Made by a program: the position numbers and the translations under genes | The notes under the pieces: generated by a model | The model's database searches: none | What the model was told of the DNA's origin: nothing | Seen by the model: only the letters and a program-made list of their open reading frames with translations | NCBI RefSeq assembly: GCF_011759365.1 | Contig: NZ_JAARLZ010000002.1 | Coordinates: 558,001-622,000, forward strand | Origin: Luteibacter anthropi | GTDB taxonomy: Bacteria > Pseudomonadota > Gammaproteobacteria > Xanthomonadales > Rhodanobacteraceae | Reading direction: 5' to 3' | DNA: 64,000 nt | In this document: positions 18,239 through 28,000 of the stretch, in pieces | Layout of the letters: every line of letters starts with the position of its first letter | Numbering within the stretch: the first letter of the stretch is position 1

Positions 18239-18955
18239 ATGCCGCCGCGCCCCATGCGTCCGTACCGCCCGCTCGCCGCCCTGCTCGTCGCCACCCTGGC
18301 CATGACCGCCGGCGCGCAGCCCGTGGCCGCCATCCAGCGCAGCGACAAGACCCTGGTGGAGCTGATCAACGGCACGATGGGCACGCTGCCCAACGCCATG
18401 GACATGCTCTCGCGCAAGCTGCCGGGCGGCCTGCACGCCACCCAGGACGCACCGCCACAGATCGTGCGCAGCGAGCCCTTCGTCACCCGCGACGGTTTCC
18501 GGGTGAGCGCTTTCGAGGCGCGCGGTTTCGACGAGGGTGGCGACGTGTCCATGGTCCGCTTCACTTCCATCCAGCTGGAGCAGCGGCCGTGCTTCTCGCG
18601 CGCGGAGCTTTCCGCCGCGTTCCACGTGACGGGCACGGACACCCGCCTGCCCACCGCGCCGTCGATGCTGCCCAATCGCTATCTGATGATGCAGATGTCC
18701 TGGGGCCGGCTTTCATTCGGCACGTCGCAGGAAAGCGGTGACTGCGTGATCGCCATCGTGGGCGATGCCACGGGCGACACGCCGGGGGCGCGCATGCCGC
18801 TGCCCATGCCCCAGCCCACCACGGTGCCTGGCATGCCCGACCTGCGACACACCTGGCCCATGCCCTATGTCGCCTCGTCGGTCGACGGACAGATGGATGA
18901 CGAAAGCCCGATCCGGGCGCTTCCGTCATCGGGCGGCACGCCAGGGAATCGCTAA
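18239..18955 (+). CDS. Secreted hypothetical protein (238 aa)
   Basis: I do not recognise the family. The protein begins with a clear signal peptide (RPYRPLAALLVATLAMTAGAQP); the start may be the ATG at 18239 or five codons later at 18254, and neither has a strong ribosome site. The mature part has two cysteines (RPCFSRA and GDCVIAI) that could form a disulfide, a beta-rich core with FVTRDGFRVSAFEARGF, and a Pro/Met-rich tail. It is probably periplasmic or exported. It lies between selO and the gspD end of a type II secretion cluster; whether it is a substrate of that system is not known. Confidence 0.65.
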   Translation: MPPRPMRPYRPLAALLVATLAMTAGAQPVAAIQRSDKTLVELINGTMGTLPNAMDMLSRKLPGGLHATQDAPPQIVRSEPFVTRDGFRVSAFEARGFDEGGDVSMVRFTSIQLEQRPCFSRAELSAAFHVTGTDTRLPTAPSMLPNRYLMMQMSWGRLSFGTSQESGDCVIAIVGDATGDTPGARMPLPMPQPTTVPGMPDLRHTWPMPYVASSVDGQMDDESPIRALPSSGGTPGNR

Positions 18956-18988
18956 AAAGCACGCCTGCATCGCGATGCGAATGCAGGC
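18954..18988 (-). terminator. Intrinsic terminator after gspD (first copy)
   Basis: On the minus strand GCCTGCAT and ATGCAGGC form an 8-bp stem with a 10-nt loop, then a GTGC spacer and a run of five T. It begins seven bases beyond the gspD stop. The A-run on the plus strand also holds the TAA stop of the secreted hypothetical gene. Confidence 0.6.
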
Positions 18989-18994
18989 TTCTCG

Positions 18995-21259
18995 TCAGCC
19001 GTTGGGCCGGACCGGCCGCAACGATTCAAACTTCTGCTGGTATTCGTCGGTGACCTTGCGGGCCTCGTCGCCATTGGTGATGACGCGCGGCGTAATGAGC
19101 ACGATCAACTCCGTGCGCTTGCGTCCACGACTGGTGGTGCCGAACAACCTGCCGAAAACGGGTATCCGGTTGAGTCCGGGAATCCCTGTGTCGGTGAGGT
19201 CTTCGGTCTGCTTGATCAGTCCGCCGAGCAGTACGGTCTGACCACTTTGCACCGCCACCTGCGTTGCCACTTCACGCTGCTGGATGGGAAAGTTGCCCGT
19301 GTTGGCGTCCTTCAGGCCCGGCGAGCTCACCACCTGGTTCACGTTCATGTAGACAAGGCCACCGGGATTCACGCGCGGTCGCACGTTGAGGATCACGCCG
19401 GTGTCCTTGTACTCCACCTGGCCCACGGTGTTGTTCGTGTTCGAGTTGGTGTTGATGTAGGTCTGTGTGATGGGGATCTGGTCACCCACCTGGATGTGCG
19501 CCTTCTGGTTGTTCAGCACCACCAGCGATGGCGCGGAGAGAACCTTGGTATTACCGTTGGTTTCCATCGCGCGGATGGCGACCGAAAGCTCGTTGTTGAC
19601 GAAAGAATAGAAGAAGCTGTCGGTCTGCGGGTTGTAAACGTTTCCGCCGTTGCCCAGCGCCCACTGCTGCTTGTTGCCGGGCTGTCCTACCGAGCCGTTC
19701 TTACCACCCACCAAGCCTTCCAGATACCACTGCACACCGAACTGGAAACTGCCCGAGAGGGTCACTTCGAGGATGCGCGTCTCGATCTGCACCTGAAGAG
19801 GCACGGTGTCCAGGCGCCGGATCGCCTTTTCGATTTCGTTCCACTGCGACGGCCGGCAGCGCACCATGATCTGGTTGCTGCCATCGACGGAGGAGATGCG
19901 CACGCCGTCTTCCGTGGTACCCGACGAGTGACGCGCCGAGCCGCTGCCGCTGCTGTCCGAACTGCTGTCACCAAGGCCACTGGTCACCGCGCCGCCCGAT
20001 GCGCCCCCGCCGGCACCATTGGCACCCGCGGCAATCGACGACCCCGTCGACGAACCGGAAGGCGACGCGCTATTGCCGAATGCCCCCGTGGTGCTGCCCA
20101 GGCCCGAGCCACCACGATTACCGAGGTCGCTGTCGCCACCGCCGATCGTGCCTGAATTCAGGCCCGGCCCCACGCGACCGCCACGATCGCCTGAACGACC
20201 ACCGGAGCTGCTGCCGTAGATGTCGGTGAGGTAATCGGACAGATCCGATGCCTGCACGTTGCGCACGTCGTAGACATACAGCTGGGGCTCGTTGCCACCA
20301 CCGCTGTCGATGCGGTCGATCCAGCCCTTCACTTCCTCCAGGTACGCCACCTGCGGGCTGATCACCACCAGGGAGTTGGTGCGCTCGATGGGAATGAAGC
20401 GCAGCAGGCCCGCCATGGGCGTGTTGCCCTTTTCACCGAACAGTTTGTCGAGCGTGGGCGTGAGCTCCTTCACCTGCGCGCGCTGCATGCTGAAAACCCC
20501 GACGGACATGCCCTTGAGCCAGTCCACGTCGAACGTCTTCACCGTGCGGTTGTAGTTGTCCAGCTCGCTGGTGGTACCCGCCATCACCAGCACGTTGCGC
20601 GTGGGGTCGGCCAGCAGGATCGAATCGGGCCGTGCGAACGGCTTGATGAGCTTCTGCATCTCGGTGGCCGAGATGAAGCGCAGCGGATACAACCGTGCCT
20701 GCAAGCCGCCAATGGGCGCGGTCGCGCCGATGCTGGGCACCACGTTGCCCGGCACGGCATCCTTCGTGGGCATCACCACGTAACGGCCGTTGGTGCGGAC
20801 CAGGGCATTGCCGGTCCACGACAGCAGGGTTTCGAGAATGGGCAAGGCCTCCTCGGCCGTGACCGGCTGCGACGTGGAGAAGGACACGTTGCCCTGCACG
20901 CCCGGCACGATGGAGAAGTTCTCGTGCAGCAGGTCGCCCAGAATCGCCTTCACCACCGCCTCGACCGGCTGGTTCTCGAAGTTGAAGGTGACCGTGCCCG
21001 CGCCCTGCACCGCCGGTTTCGGCGTGGCAAGACCCACCGGCTTCACGAACTGGCCGGTGCCGCGCTCGATCTGCGGATGCATCACCCCGGGCTGCTGGAC
21101 AACGCCGGAACCCAGTATCGCGAGCGGACCGGGAGCGGGTTTTTCGGTGCCAGCCATGGCTTCGCGTTGCAGTGCGCCATCGTCACTGGGTTGCGGCAGC
21201 GTGGAGCATCCGGCAATGAGGGCCGCGAGAGCGAACGAAGCTGGAAGATGTGGGCGCAT
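18995..21259 (-). CDS. gspD: Type II secretion outer-membrane secretin GspD (lipoprotein form, copy 1)
   Basis: The 754-aa protein has a lipoprotein signal with lipobox LIAGC, followed by CSTLPQPSDDGALQ. The periplasmic N-domains run to about residue 520 (DKLFGEKGNTPMAGLLRFIPIERTNSLVVISPQ is one repeat). A Ser/Gly-rich insert lies in the N3 region, then comes the secretin beta-barrel core (VATQVAVQSGQTVLLGGLI and FGTTSRGRKRTELIVLITPRVI). It forms the 15-subunit channel through which folded proteins leave the periplasm. Start ATG 21259 is chosen because the lipoprotein signal begins there; the ribosome site is weak. It is last in a gspI-J-K-D run and has a near twin at 48.4-50.8 kb. Confidence 0.92.
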   Translation of the reverse strand: MRPHLPASFALAALIAGCSTLPQPSDDGALQREAMAGTEKPAPGPLAILGSGVVQQPGVMHPQIERGTGQFVKPVGLATPKPAVQGAGTVTFNFENQPVEAVVKAILGDLLHENFSIVPGVQGNVSFSTSQPVTAEEALPILETLLSWTGNALVRTNGRYVVMPTKDAVPGNVVPSIGATAPIGGLQARLYPLRFISATEMQKLIKPFARPDSILLADPTRNVLVMAGTTSELDNYNRTVKTFDVDWLKGMSVGVFSMQRAQVKELTPTLDKLFGEKGNTPMAGLLRFIPIERTNSLVVISPQVAYLEEVKGWIDRIDSGGGNEPQLYVYDVRNVQASDLSDYLTDIYGSSSGGRSGDRGGRVGPGLNSGTIGGGDSDLGNRGGSGLGSTTGAFGNSASPSGSSTGSSIAAGANGAGGGASGGAVTSGLGDSSSDSSGSGSARHSSGTTEDGVRISSVDGSNQIMVRCRPSQWNEIEKAIRRLDTVPLQVQIETRILEVTLSGSFQFGVQWYLEGLVGGKNGSVGQPGNKQQWALGNGGNVYNPQTDSFFYSFVNNELSVAIRAMETNGNTKVLSAPSLVVLNNQKAHIQVGDQIPITQTYINTNSNTNNTVGQVEYKDTGVILNVRPRVNPGGLVYMNVNQVVSSPGLKDANTGNFPIQQREVATQVAVQSGQTVLLGGLIKQTEDLTDTGIPGLNRIPVFGRLFGTTSRGRKRTELIVLITPRVITNGDEARKVTDEYQQKFESLRPVRPNG

Positions 21260-21343
21260 AGAGGTCGAGTGTCGCAGTACGAGATGACGGGAACAAGATG
21301 TTGCGAATCGCAAGGCCTCGGGGACCGGTACACACCCTCCCGT

Positions 21344-22264
21344 TCAGGTCGGGGGCACGTTCTGCCAGCGCAGGATGGTGTAGAGGGGGATGCGCGGATC
21401 ACGCGTGGGGAAGAGCTGGTCGAAGCGCACCGTCACTCGCAGCGTCGTCGCGATCTGCCCTTCGCCCTTTGCCGTGGACTGGATGGTGACGACGGACGAG
21501 CCCTGGGCGAACCCGGCGGGCACGCTGCCCAGCATGGCCGGCAGCCCGGTGCCGGCCGGATCGTTGCGACGCTGGGTGACGTACGCCGCGACCGCACTGG
21601 CGTCCACGCCAGGCAGCGAGGACAACACGAGGGGAGGTGCGAAGTAAGGCTCCGGACGTGGTCGCTCAGACCAAAGCGTAACGGCCGGGGCTACCCGTGC
21701 GTACAAGGCGGCGTCCATGCCGAGCACCGACTGCAATTCATCGATCGACGGGAAGGGCCCCTGCCGTGGTGCATACGTGCGTCCCGACGACTCATATCGC
21801 CGGCGCGCATCCGGATCGGGAAAACGTGCAGGCTTGCGCCAGAACTCCACTTCGGATGCCAGCCGCGTGGCCCGGTCGGTATCCGCTCCTGCGGCGACGA
21901 ACAAGCCTTTCAGGATATCGACGTCGGCGGCATTGAGATCGACCTTGCCCTTCTCATCTTCCACGGTCACCGTCACCACGGCCTGGTCGATCGTGACCGC
22001 GTAGGGCTGTCCATCGCCCACCCAGCGAGCACCGGCCGGCGGCGGTTCGGCATCGCTGCGCCGTTGCAGGTTGAGATCGTGGATGGCACGCATGATGCCC
22101 GCCTCGGCGAGGTAACGCGAACGATCCATGGATGCCACGTAACGTGTCTGTTCTCCTTCCACGCGTGCCAGGGAGGCGTAACCACCGATCATGATCGCCA
22201 GCAACGTGCAGGCCCACAGGACCACCAGAAGGGCGACCCCTCGCTGCGTGCCCCGATGCCTCAT
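21344..22264 (-). CDS. gspK: Type II secretion minor pseudopilin GspK
   Basis: The 306-aa protein has a prepilin leader cut at RG/VALLVVLW. The +5 position is not glutamate, which is the hallmark of GspK, the tip pseudopilin. The hydrophobic helix (about 10-32) is followed by a large periplasmic domain with DLNAADVDILKGLFVAAG and a Ser/Asp-rich pattern seen in GspK. It caps the GspI-J-K tip complex of the pseudopilus. The start ATG at 22264 overlaps gspJ by 4 bp (ATGA), which indicates coupling. An 84-bp gap separates it from gspD. Confidence 0.9.
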   Translation of the reverse strand: MRHRGTQRGVALLVVLWACTLLAIMIGGYASLARVEGEQTRYVASMDRSRYLAEAGIMRAIHDLNLQRRSDAEPPPAGARWVGDGQPYAVTIDQAVVTVTVEDEKGKVDLNAADVDILKGLFVAAGADTDRATRLASEVEFWRKPARFPDPDARRRYESSGRTYAPRQGPFPSIDELQSVLGMDAALYARVAPAVTLWSERPRPEPYFAPPLVLSSLPGVDASAVAAYVTQRRNDPAGTGLPAMLGSVPAGFAQGSSVVTIQSTAKGEGQIATTLRVTVRFDQLFPTRDPRIPLYTILRWQNVPPT

Positions 22265-22902
22265 TGCAGATCCCTGCCAAGGCCACGGGCAATCGCTGCC
22301 CCATTCAATGCCGCCGCACTCTCGCGCGGCGCCACCCGCAGCGTCGGCCATGCCGCGTCGCGATCCTTGTCGTTCGTATCGATCTCCACCAGCGCCGGCA
22401 GTGTCGAACGATCGCTCCAGTGGTCGTACCAGGCCCCACCCTTGTCGGCATAGCGGAAGCGCATGCCCCGCAGATCGCCAAGCAACGTTTCCGACGATAC
22501 CGGCGGCGCCGTCGCGACACTGGTAGGAAGCGTGCCGAAAGACACCTCCATGGTCTGCGCACCTTCGCGTTCCACCAGGTGAAGGGTCACGACCTGCGCA
22601 CCCAGTTGCCCGAGGTAACCAGGCAGTGGCGCGACAAAGCGAAGTTCATCGGAGCGTCCGCTGAACACGACAGGTTTGCCCTTCTCATCCACCGCCCATG
22701 GCAAGGCCGTCGCTTCGGACAATTCACGCTGGAGGAAGTCCCTTGCACCGCGCAGGGCATCGAGCCGGTCGATGGCCGATGTGCCGCGCTGCACGCTCAC
22801 GGTGGTCATCTTCACCCCGGAGTACACCCCCAGCAGCAACAGGGCCAGCAGGGCCAGCGCCGCAAGCACTTCAAGCAGACTGAAGCCACGTGCCGGCGTC
22901 AT
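22261..22902 (-). CDS. gspJ: Type II secretion minor pseudopilin GspJ
   Basis: The 213-aa protein has the prepilin cleavage site ARG/FSLLEVLAALALLALLLLG with glutamate at +5, then a beta-rich periplasmic domain typical of GspJ (VTLHLVEREGAQTMEV and LRGMRFRYAD). It joins GspI and GspK in the pseudopilus tip. The start is the ATG at 22902, placing a four-residue leader before the cleavage glycine and overlapping gspI by 4 bp. A longer open frame upstream is antisense to nothing useful and is ignored. Confidence 0.88.
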   Translation of the reverse strand: MTPARGFSLLEVLAALALLALLLLGVYSGVKMTTVSVQRGTSAIDRLDALRGARDFLQRELSEATALPWAVDEKGKPVVFSGRSDELRFVAPLPGYLGQLGAQVVTLHLVEREGAQTMEVSFGTLPTSVATAPPVSSETLLGDLRGMRFRYADKGGAWYDHWSDRSTLPALVEIDTNDKDRDAAWPTLRVAPRESAAALNGAAIARGLGRDLQ

Positions 22903-23297
22903 ATCTCCCCGCCTTTTCCACGAGGCTTGATTTCGTCCTGGAGACGCAAGGTGATGAAATGCAACCTTGCCGTCGTCATCCCCTCCTTCCACAGCACGTC
23001 GAGATCGACGCGATACAGATGAAGGTCACTCGTATCTTCGGCGGCCGGCGTGATGGTCATATCCCAGCGGAACGTCGTGTCGAAACGCCCTTCGCTATGG
23101 CCGGCGATGAATGGTTCGCCATGTCCCAGTGCTTCGAGCTTACTGTCTGCCCACATGGCAGCGCGACTTTGCTTCGTGGCTTTCGTCGTCAGGTGAGTCG
23201 ACGCACCGGACACCTGAACCAGTGCGCCAAACGCGATCGACAGCAGCAGGATGGCCGCGATCGTTTCGAGCAGGCTGAAACCCCTTTCGCGCAACAC
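22899..23297 (-). CDS. gspI: Type II secretion minor pseudopilin GspI
   Basis: The 132-aa protein starts at a GTG (23297) with a strong GGAGGAAGG site. It has a short leader (VLRERG) cut before FSLLETIAAILLLSIAFGAL, and a small C-terminal domain ending in a conserved-looking WKEGMTTARLHFITLRLQ strand. GspI starts assembly of the tip complex. It overlaps gspJ by 4 bp. The upstream intrinsic terminator at 23361-23391 lies between it and the PstS-like gene, so gspI-J-K-D must depend on read-through or on a promoter in the short gap. gspC, E, F, G, H, L, M and N are not in the window. Confidence 0.87.
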   Translation of the reverse strand: MLRERGFSLLETIAAILLLSIAFGALVQVSGASTHLTTKATKQSRAAMWADSKLEALGHGEPFIAGHSEGRFDTTFRWDMTITPAAEDTSDLHLYRVDLDVLWKEGMTTARLHFITLRLQDEIKPRGKGGEI

Positions 23298-23360
23298 GCC
23301 CTTCCTCCGTCGGCGATCCACCGCAAGCGTGGCATCCGCATGTTTCAGCAGCACTGCGAA

Positions 23361-23391
23361 AAGAAAAAGGGAGGGGCTCCATGCCCCTCCC
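23361..23391 (-). terminator. Intrinsic terminator between the PstS-like gene and gspI
   Basis: On the minus strand GGGAGGGGC and GCCCCTCCC form a perfect 9-bp stem with an ATGGA loop, followed by TTTTTCTT. It starts 33 bases beyond the stop of the PstS-like gene and ends 64 bases before gspI. It should insulate, or set a low read-through ratio for, the gsp genes. Confidence 0.88.
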
Positions 23392-23423
23392 TCCAGAATT
23401 CCGGGTCCTTCCGGATTACTTCA

Positions 23424-24728
23424 TTACTGCGTGACGCAACGGCTGGCGAACGAGGAGTCGATGCCCGGAGCCGTCAGGAACGACAGACCCTGGCCCGCAC
23501 CGATCTTGGTCACGTTCGAGCGCACGGTGGTGTTGTACGGCGAGATCAGCAGGGACTGCACGTGCGCGAGATCCGCACCGTTGCCCTTCGCGTTGACCAG
23601 GAAGTAGGACACGGCAACGATCGGGTAGCCCGAAGCCGGAACGGCGTAGGCAGCCGGATCGACGACGGCGACGCACTGGGCGACGGCCGGGGCCGGCGAC
23701 AGGCTGGCGAGCTGCGGACGGCCAGCGGCGTTGTTGCTGCCGATGATCTTGTCGTAGGTCACCGTGACCGGCAGCGGGCCGCCGAAGGTGGCCGGATCGA
23801 CGAACGTGGTGGCGGCGCTATCGTTGGAGATGCTGGCGCGCTGGGTGCCGCTCTGGACCGAGTTGGCGGTTTCAGCGTAGCCGATGCTGCCCTGGTTGGC
23901 ACCGATCGCGGTGATCACGCCCGGGTTGCCGGAGGCGCCGACGCTGGACGAGTAGGACGACAGGTAGGCCGCAGCGGCCGTCGCATAATCCTGGTTCGTC
24001 TGGAACTGCGTGGCCTGTCCATTGCCACCGAAGGTCGCATCCGTGCCGCACTTGGCCGACAGATGGTTCGTGAAGGCGAACGAGGTGCCGCTGCCGTCAG
24101 AACGATAGGCGATCTTGATCGGGCCGGTGACGGTCTGACCCGGCATCGGGACGATGGCCGAAGCGAGGGCAGCGTCTTCCCAGTTCTTGATCTTGCCGGA
24201 GAAGATCTGGCAAACCTGGCTTTCGTTCAGACGCAGCGCGCGGACCTGCGGCTTGTTGAAGACCACGGCGATCGCACCGGCGACGGCCGGAGCCTGCACC
24301 GGCTGGGCGCCAGTGGCCGTGTGGCCGGCCAGGTAGTTCGAGTAATCCGACGCAGAGAGCGGCGAATCCGAACCCACGAAGTGCGGCTGGCTGAGGCCGG
24401 TGCCACCGAAGCCGATGGGCGAGGTGCCATCGCAAGCAGCATTCACATTGAAGCCCGAGACGCTTCCGGCGAGGATGTTCTTGCCACCGCCGCTGCCGGT
24501 CTGGCAGTAGGTGGTGCCGACGCCGTTGGCGCTGCCGTAGGCGGCGAGCAGCGTGCCCGTGCTCGGCGTCATCAGACGGTTGGCCGTGTTGCCAGCGTAG
24601 CCGGCGGCCGGAAGGGTGGCACCGCCACCGACGAGCGTGGCGCTCTGTGCGAACGAGACCGAAGCGAGGCTCAGAAGAACAGCGCCCGCAACGAACTTCA
24701 TGCGGGTATTGCAGAATGCATGACGCAT
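23424..24728 (-). CDS. Secreted PstS-like phosphate-binding (PBP superfamily) protein
   Basis: The 434-aa precursor has a signal peptide (about 1-27, ending SVSFA). The mature start SATLVGGGATLPAAGY matches the VxGAGATFPxxxY start of PstS/DING proteins. Ligand-contact style motifs follow: GFGGTGLSQPHFVGSDSPLS, SGKIKNWEDAAL and AYRSDGSGTSFAFTNHL. It should bind phosphate outside the inner membrane. No pstCAB genes are next to it, unlike ABC-transporter PstS; in Pseudomonas, PstS/DING-type proteins are known to leave the cell by type II secretion. The start ATG 24728 has AAGGGGA upstream. A terminator follows, then gspI-J-K-D. Role as phosphate scavenger or secreted structure is inference. Confidence 0.85.
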   Translation of the reverse strand: MRHAFCNTRMKFVAGAVLLSLASVSFAQSATLVGGGATLPAAGYAGNTANRLMTPSTGTLLAAYGSANGVGTTYCQTGSGGGKNILAGSVSGFNVNAACDGTSPIGFGGTGLSQPHFVGSDSPLSASDYSNYLAGHTATGAQPVQAPAVAGAIAVVFNKPQVRALRLNESQVCQIFSGKIKNWEDAALASAIVPMPGQTVTGPIKIAYRSDGSGTSFAFTNHLSAKCGTDATFGGNGQATQFQTNQDYATAAAAYLSSYSSSVGASGNPGVITAIGANQGSIGYAETANSVQSGTQRASISNDSAATTFVDPATFGGPLPVTVTYDKIIGSNNAAGRPQLASLSPAPAVAQCVAVVDPAAYAVPASGYPIVAVSYFLVNAKGNGADLAHVQSLLISPYNTTVRSNVTKIGAGQGLSFLTAPGIDSSFASRCVTQ

Positions 24729-24908
24729 GGTGTTTCCCCTTGCATAGAAGCCCCCCAGATGGGGGCCCGACAAGAGTGGCCTTCTACAGTGACGCCGTGT
24801 TTTCTTCCGCATGTCGTGATTTATTTTGCTTAGATGACGGCATACACATCCGCTTTACGTAGTCACCTCACTACGCCATACGCCGTCATATTCACTGTCA
24901 TCACACAC
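24729..24908 (-). promoter_or_regulatory. Promoter/leader region of the PstS-like gene with a 5' hairpin
   Basis: This AT-richer gap precedes the PstS-like gene. A strong hairpin (GCCCCC / GGGGGC with a 5-nt loop) lies at 24750-24766, just before the ribosome site, and may stabilise the mRNA or gate translation. Two GTCAT half-sites (24883-24889 and 24895-24901) resemble pho-box halves but are 12 bp apart rather than the usual 11. The rest of the 317-bp gap up to 25045 holds the terminator of the large exoprotein gene and no gene I can support. Confidence 0.4.
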
Positions 24909-24937
24909 AAAAAAAGAGCGAAAGCCGAAGCTTTCGC
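24909..24937 (-). terminator. Intrinsic terminator of the giant exoprotein gene (UUCG tetraloop)
   Basis: On the minus strand GCGAAAGC and GCTTTCGC form a perfect 8-bp stem closed by a TTCG tetraloop, followed by TCTTTTTTT. It lies about 110 bases beyond the stop of the 4299-codon gene and should end the whole two-partner secretion transcript. Confidence 0.9.
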
Positions 24938-25045
24938 CCTTGCATGCGCATCGGCCTGCACATCCGCATTTTCGGCGTCAGTGCAAGACTCACCTTCCCT
25001 GCATTCGCCCCGCAGTCCGTAAGACATGCAGGGGCGCCTGCTGCA

Positions 25046-28000
25046 TCAGTTGTACTTCAGATGCTTTCGCTCTTCAGGGGTAAGCAGGCTTGCACGCGCA
25101 CTGTCGATGGAACCTGTACCGATCACGCTAACAGGACTGGCGCCATCGGGAGCCGTGACACTCGCACCCGCATCCGAACCACCAAGCACGTGCACCGAGA
25201 TGACAGAGGGAAGCTTGTCACGCGCGTCGTTCTGCTGCTTGCGTGCGGTTTCCTCCGCCGCCTTGGTTGCGGCACCCGCTGCTGCACTGGCCGCATTGAG
25301 TGCACCGATGTTGACGGACGCCACGACGGGAATACCCAGGGACTCACCCTTGACCTGAATGTTGTCGGCATTGGCCACACGCGCCGCAGCGATGAAGATA
25401 TCGCCCGAAACACGAATGCCCGCATCACCTGCGTCGACCGTGCCTCGCGGAGCAATGAGATACACGCTTCCCGGCGGCGCACCTTCCACCGTCTGCAGCG
25501 TTGCGATACCGGCGCCGCTGACCTGACCGCGAGCATCCAGCCGGCACCAGGCGTCGTTGTCGCAAACGTATACCGGCGGCGGTATTTCCGCCGTGGTCTT
25601 CGCACCCTGGCCTGCGTTGATATCGCCGTTCGAACTCCAGATCACCATGTTGCCACCCTGCTCGGTGAATATGCGGCTCTGGGCCAGCAACACGCTGCGA
25701 TCCGAGAAGATGTTGATATTGCCCTTCTCCAGGGTAAGGATGCCCATCGTGTTCGGCCCGGCAAGAACATTGCCGTTGGAATCCGTGATCTGGGAAGGGG
25801 CTGCCGTGCTTCCGACGATGATCTGTCCGCCCGGCCCCACCAGCGTCACATCACCACCCTGCTGGGTCTGGATCGTTGTGCTGCGGATATCCAGGTTGCC
25901 CGTATACAAAGGCTGCGCCGCACCGTTGCCACCACCTTCGCCGTTGCCGTTCGCCGTGTAGCCACGAGCTGCCGGGAACAGGCTGTCGAGCGCCTGATAG
26001 CCGCGCGCGTACTGGTTGTGGAACGGACTGAGGGCGTTGTTGTAGTCACTTCCCACCGTCGCAAGGATGCGGAACAGGACGCGTTCCGCAAAGAGCCTCT
26101 GTACGTACTCCGGCTCCCTGGACAGAAGCTGCCTGGCCTGTGCCACGGTCAACGTGATGACCGGCTTGTCTTTCACGTAACCGGTATCGACGACCTGTCC
26201 TGCAACACGACGGGTCATGAACGCAACCAGATCATCATCGAAGCTGCCAAGGCCGGAGGTCGCATCGGGCTGATCCAGGTACCGGGCCAGGAAGGCTGCC
26301 GTGTCTGTTCCGGGGCCGACACCGAACGCCACATTCACATCGGCGCCTTCGTGAGGCAGGGCTGGATTGTAAAGATTACCGACCGACTGGATGCCCGTAG
26401 GCATCTTTGGTGTAGATGTCGCAATCACCTCGGCCTGGGTGGTAAGAGGACCAATATCCCGACCCGCTTCCACAAGGAAACTTCCCGGGCCGCCCACAAG
26501 CATCTGCCCGGGCAATGCGTAGCCATTCAGGATGTAGCCGTCGAATCCCTGGGCCTGGAACGCCGTGTCATAGATGTCCCTGCCCGCCGCGATCCGCGTT
26601 ATGTCGGCATCATGCGCATGCTGGCCGATGAAAGCCAGGTTCACGATATCCCGGCCCGCATAGATCATCGCCTGCTTCTGCGGAGCAATCAGAAGGGACA
26701 GGTAGTTGAAGCCATTGGGTGCCTCGATGCCATCCTTGATGTCGCCGTGCAGCGAATAGATTCGCACCGGTTCGTGGTCGTCTCCATGAAGCGGCGTGGC
26801 ATCGTGATAGTTCAGCGGGGAATTTTCCGTGAATAGAATATACGTGCCCGACCGCGTTATCGGATTCAATGGCGAAGGCAGACTGGTCGCGGAATCGATC
26901 AATCCGAAGAACGACGCCCGGCTATCGGATACCGTCTGGCGGGAAAGGCTGATGTCATCGCTGGCCATGACCGTGAGATTGCCCTTGGCCGACGGATAGA
27001 GCTGGCCATCGGCAAGTATGTCGATGGCACCATCCAGCGCCGTCATCGACACGGTCGCGGGGAGGACGGGTCCTGCCACGCCGTTCATGCCAAACACGGC
27101 GCCTGGCGCTTTCAGGCTACCGAAGCGCAGATCGCCCGTCGTTGTGGACACATCGATCGACGAATCACTGCTGTAGGACTGGCTGTCTGCGTGGCCAGCC
27201 GGCAGAAGCGCCTGGAAGCCTGGCGCAGAATAGTAGGACGGGTTGTACACCCCGCCGAGATCCAGGCCATTCGTCGCATGAACAGAGACGTTGCCGTCCT
27301 GCATCGCGATAATGGTTGACAGAGGTGTTGAAGGCGCGCCTGCCGTGGCTGGCAGCGCAAACTGGGCCAGATCGGGCGACGCCCCGATGATTCCATCGGC
27401 ATCGATGCGACCCTTTCCGCGAGCGACGAAGTAGCCACCGCTGAGGATGTCTCCTCCCGCGTGCACGGAAAGATCCCCTCCGCCGACCGTTACCACGCCC
27501 TGGCCTGACGGATTCATGTACCAGGTGGTCGGCAACGAGACGAAGAGCTGCGAAACGTCTCCACCCGCGTTCACCGAGACGTTGCCGCCAACGCTCATCA
27601 CGCCCTGACCGAAGTTCCCGAAGTTGATGGACGAACGACTGCCGTCAGCCGCGTTGCCCGTCTGCATCCACTGCCACCAGTACTGGGCCAGCGATGCACC
27701 TGGTTTCGTGCGGGTACTGCTTCCGTCCGGGTCGGTGGGGTTCTGGATGGCATCGATATCACCCTTCGCGACCAGGCTGATATCTCCGGCACGATCAGGA
27801 TTGACCAGCCCCGTGACAAGCATGTCCGGCTGGGTGTCTGCCTGCCCGGGCGCCTTCACCGAGGGCCGCAGGACCGCAACATCCGTACCCGCCGTGGTGC
27901 CGTCGGCGGGTACGCCCGCCGTATAGATGCCCGCCGGTGACGCGTTGTCCAGCCATCGGATATCGCCGGAGGAGGCCACGTCGATGGAACCGCTTCCCGT

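Noticed and set aside
25046-25700. Polymorphic-toxin (CdiA-like) C-terminus on the giant exoprotein
   Set aside because: The C-terminal end is the conserved large-FHA region with no VENN-like boundary, no toxin motif, and no small immunity gene between its stop and the terminator.
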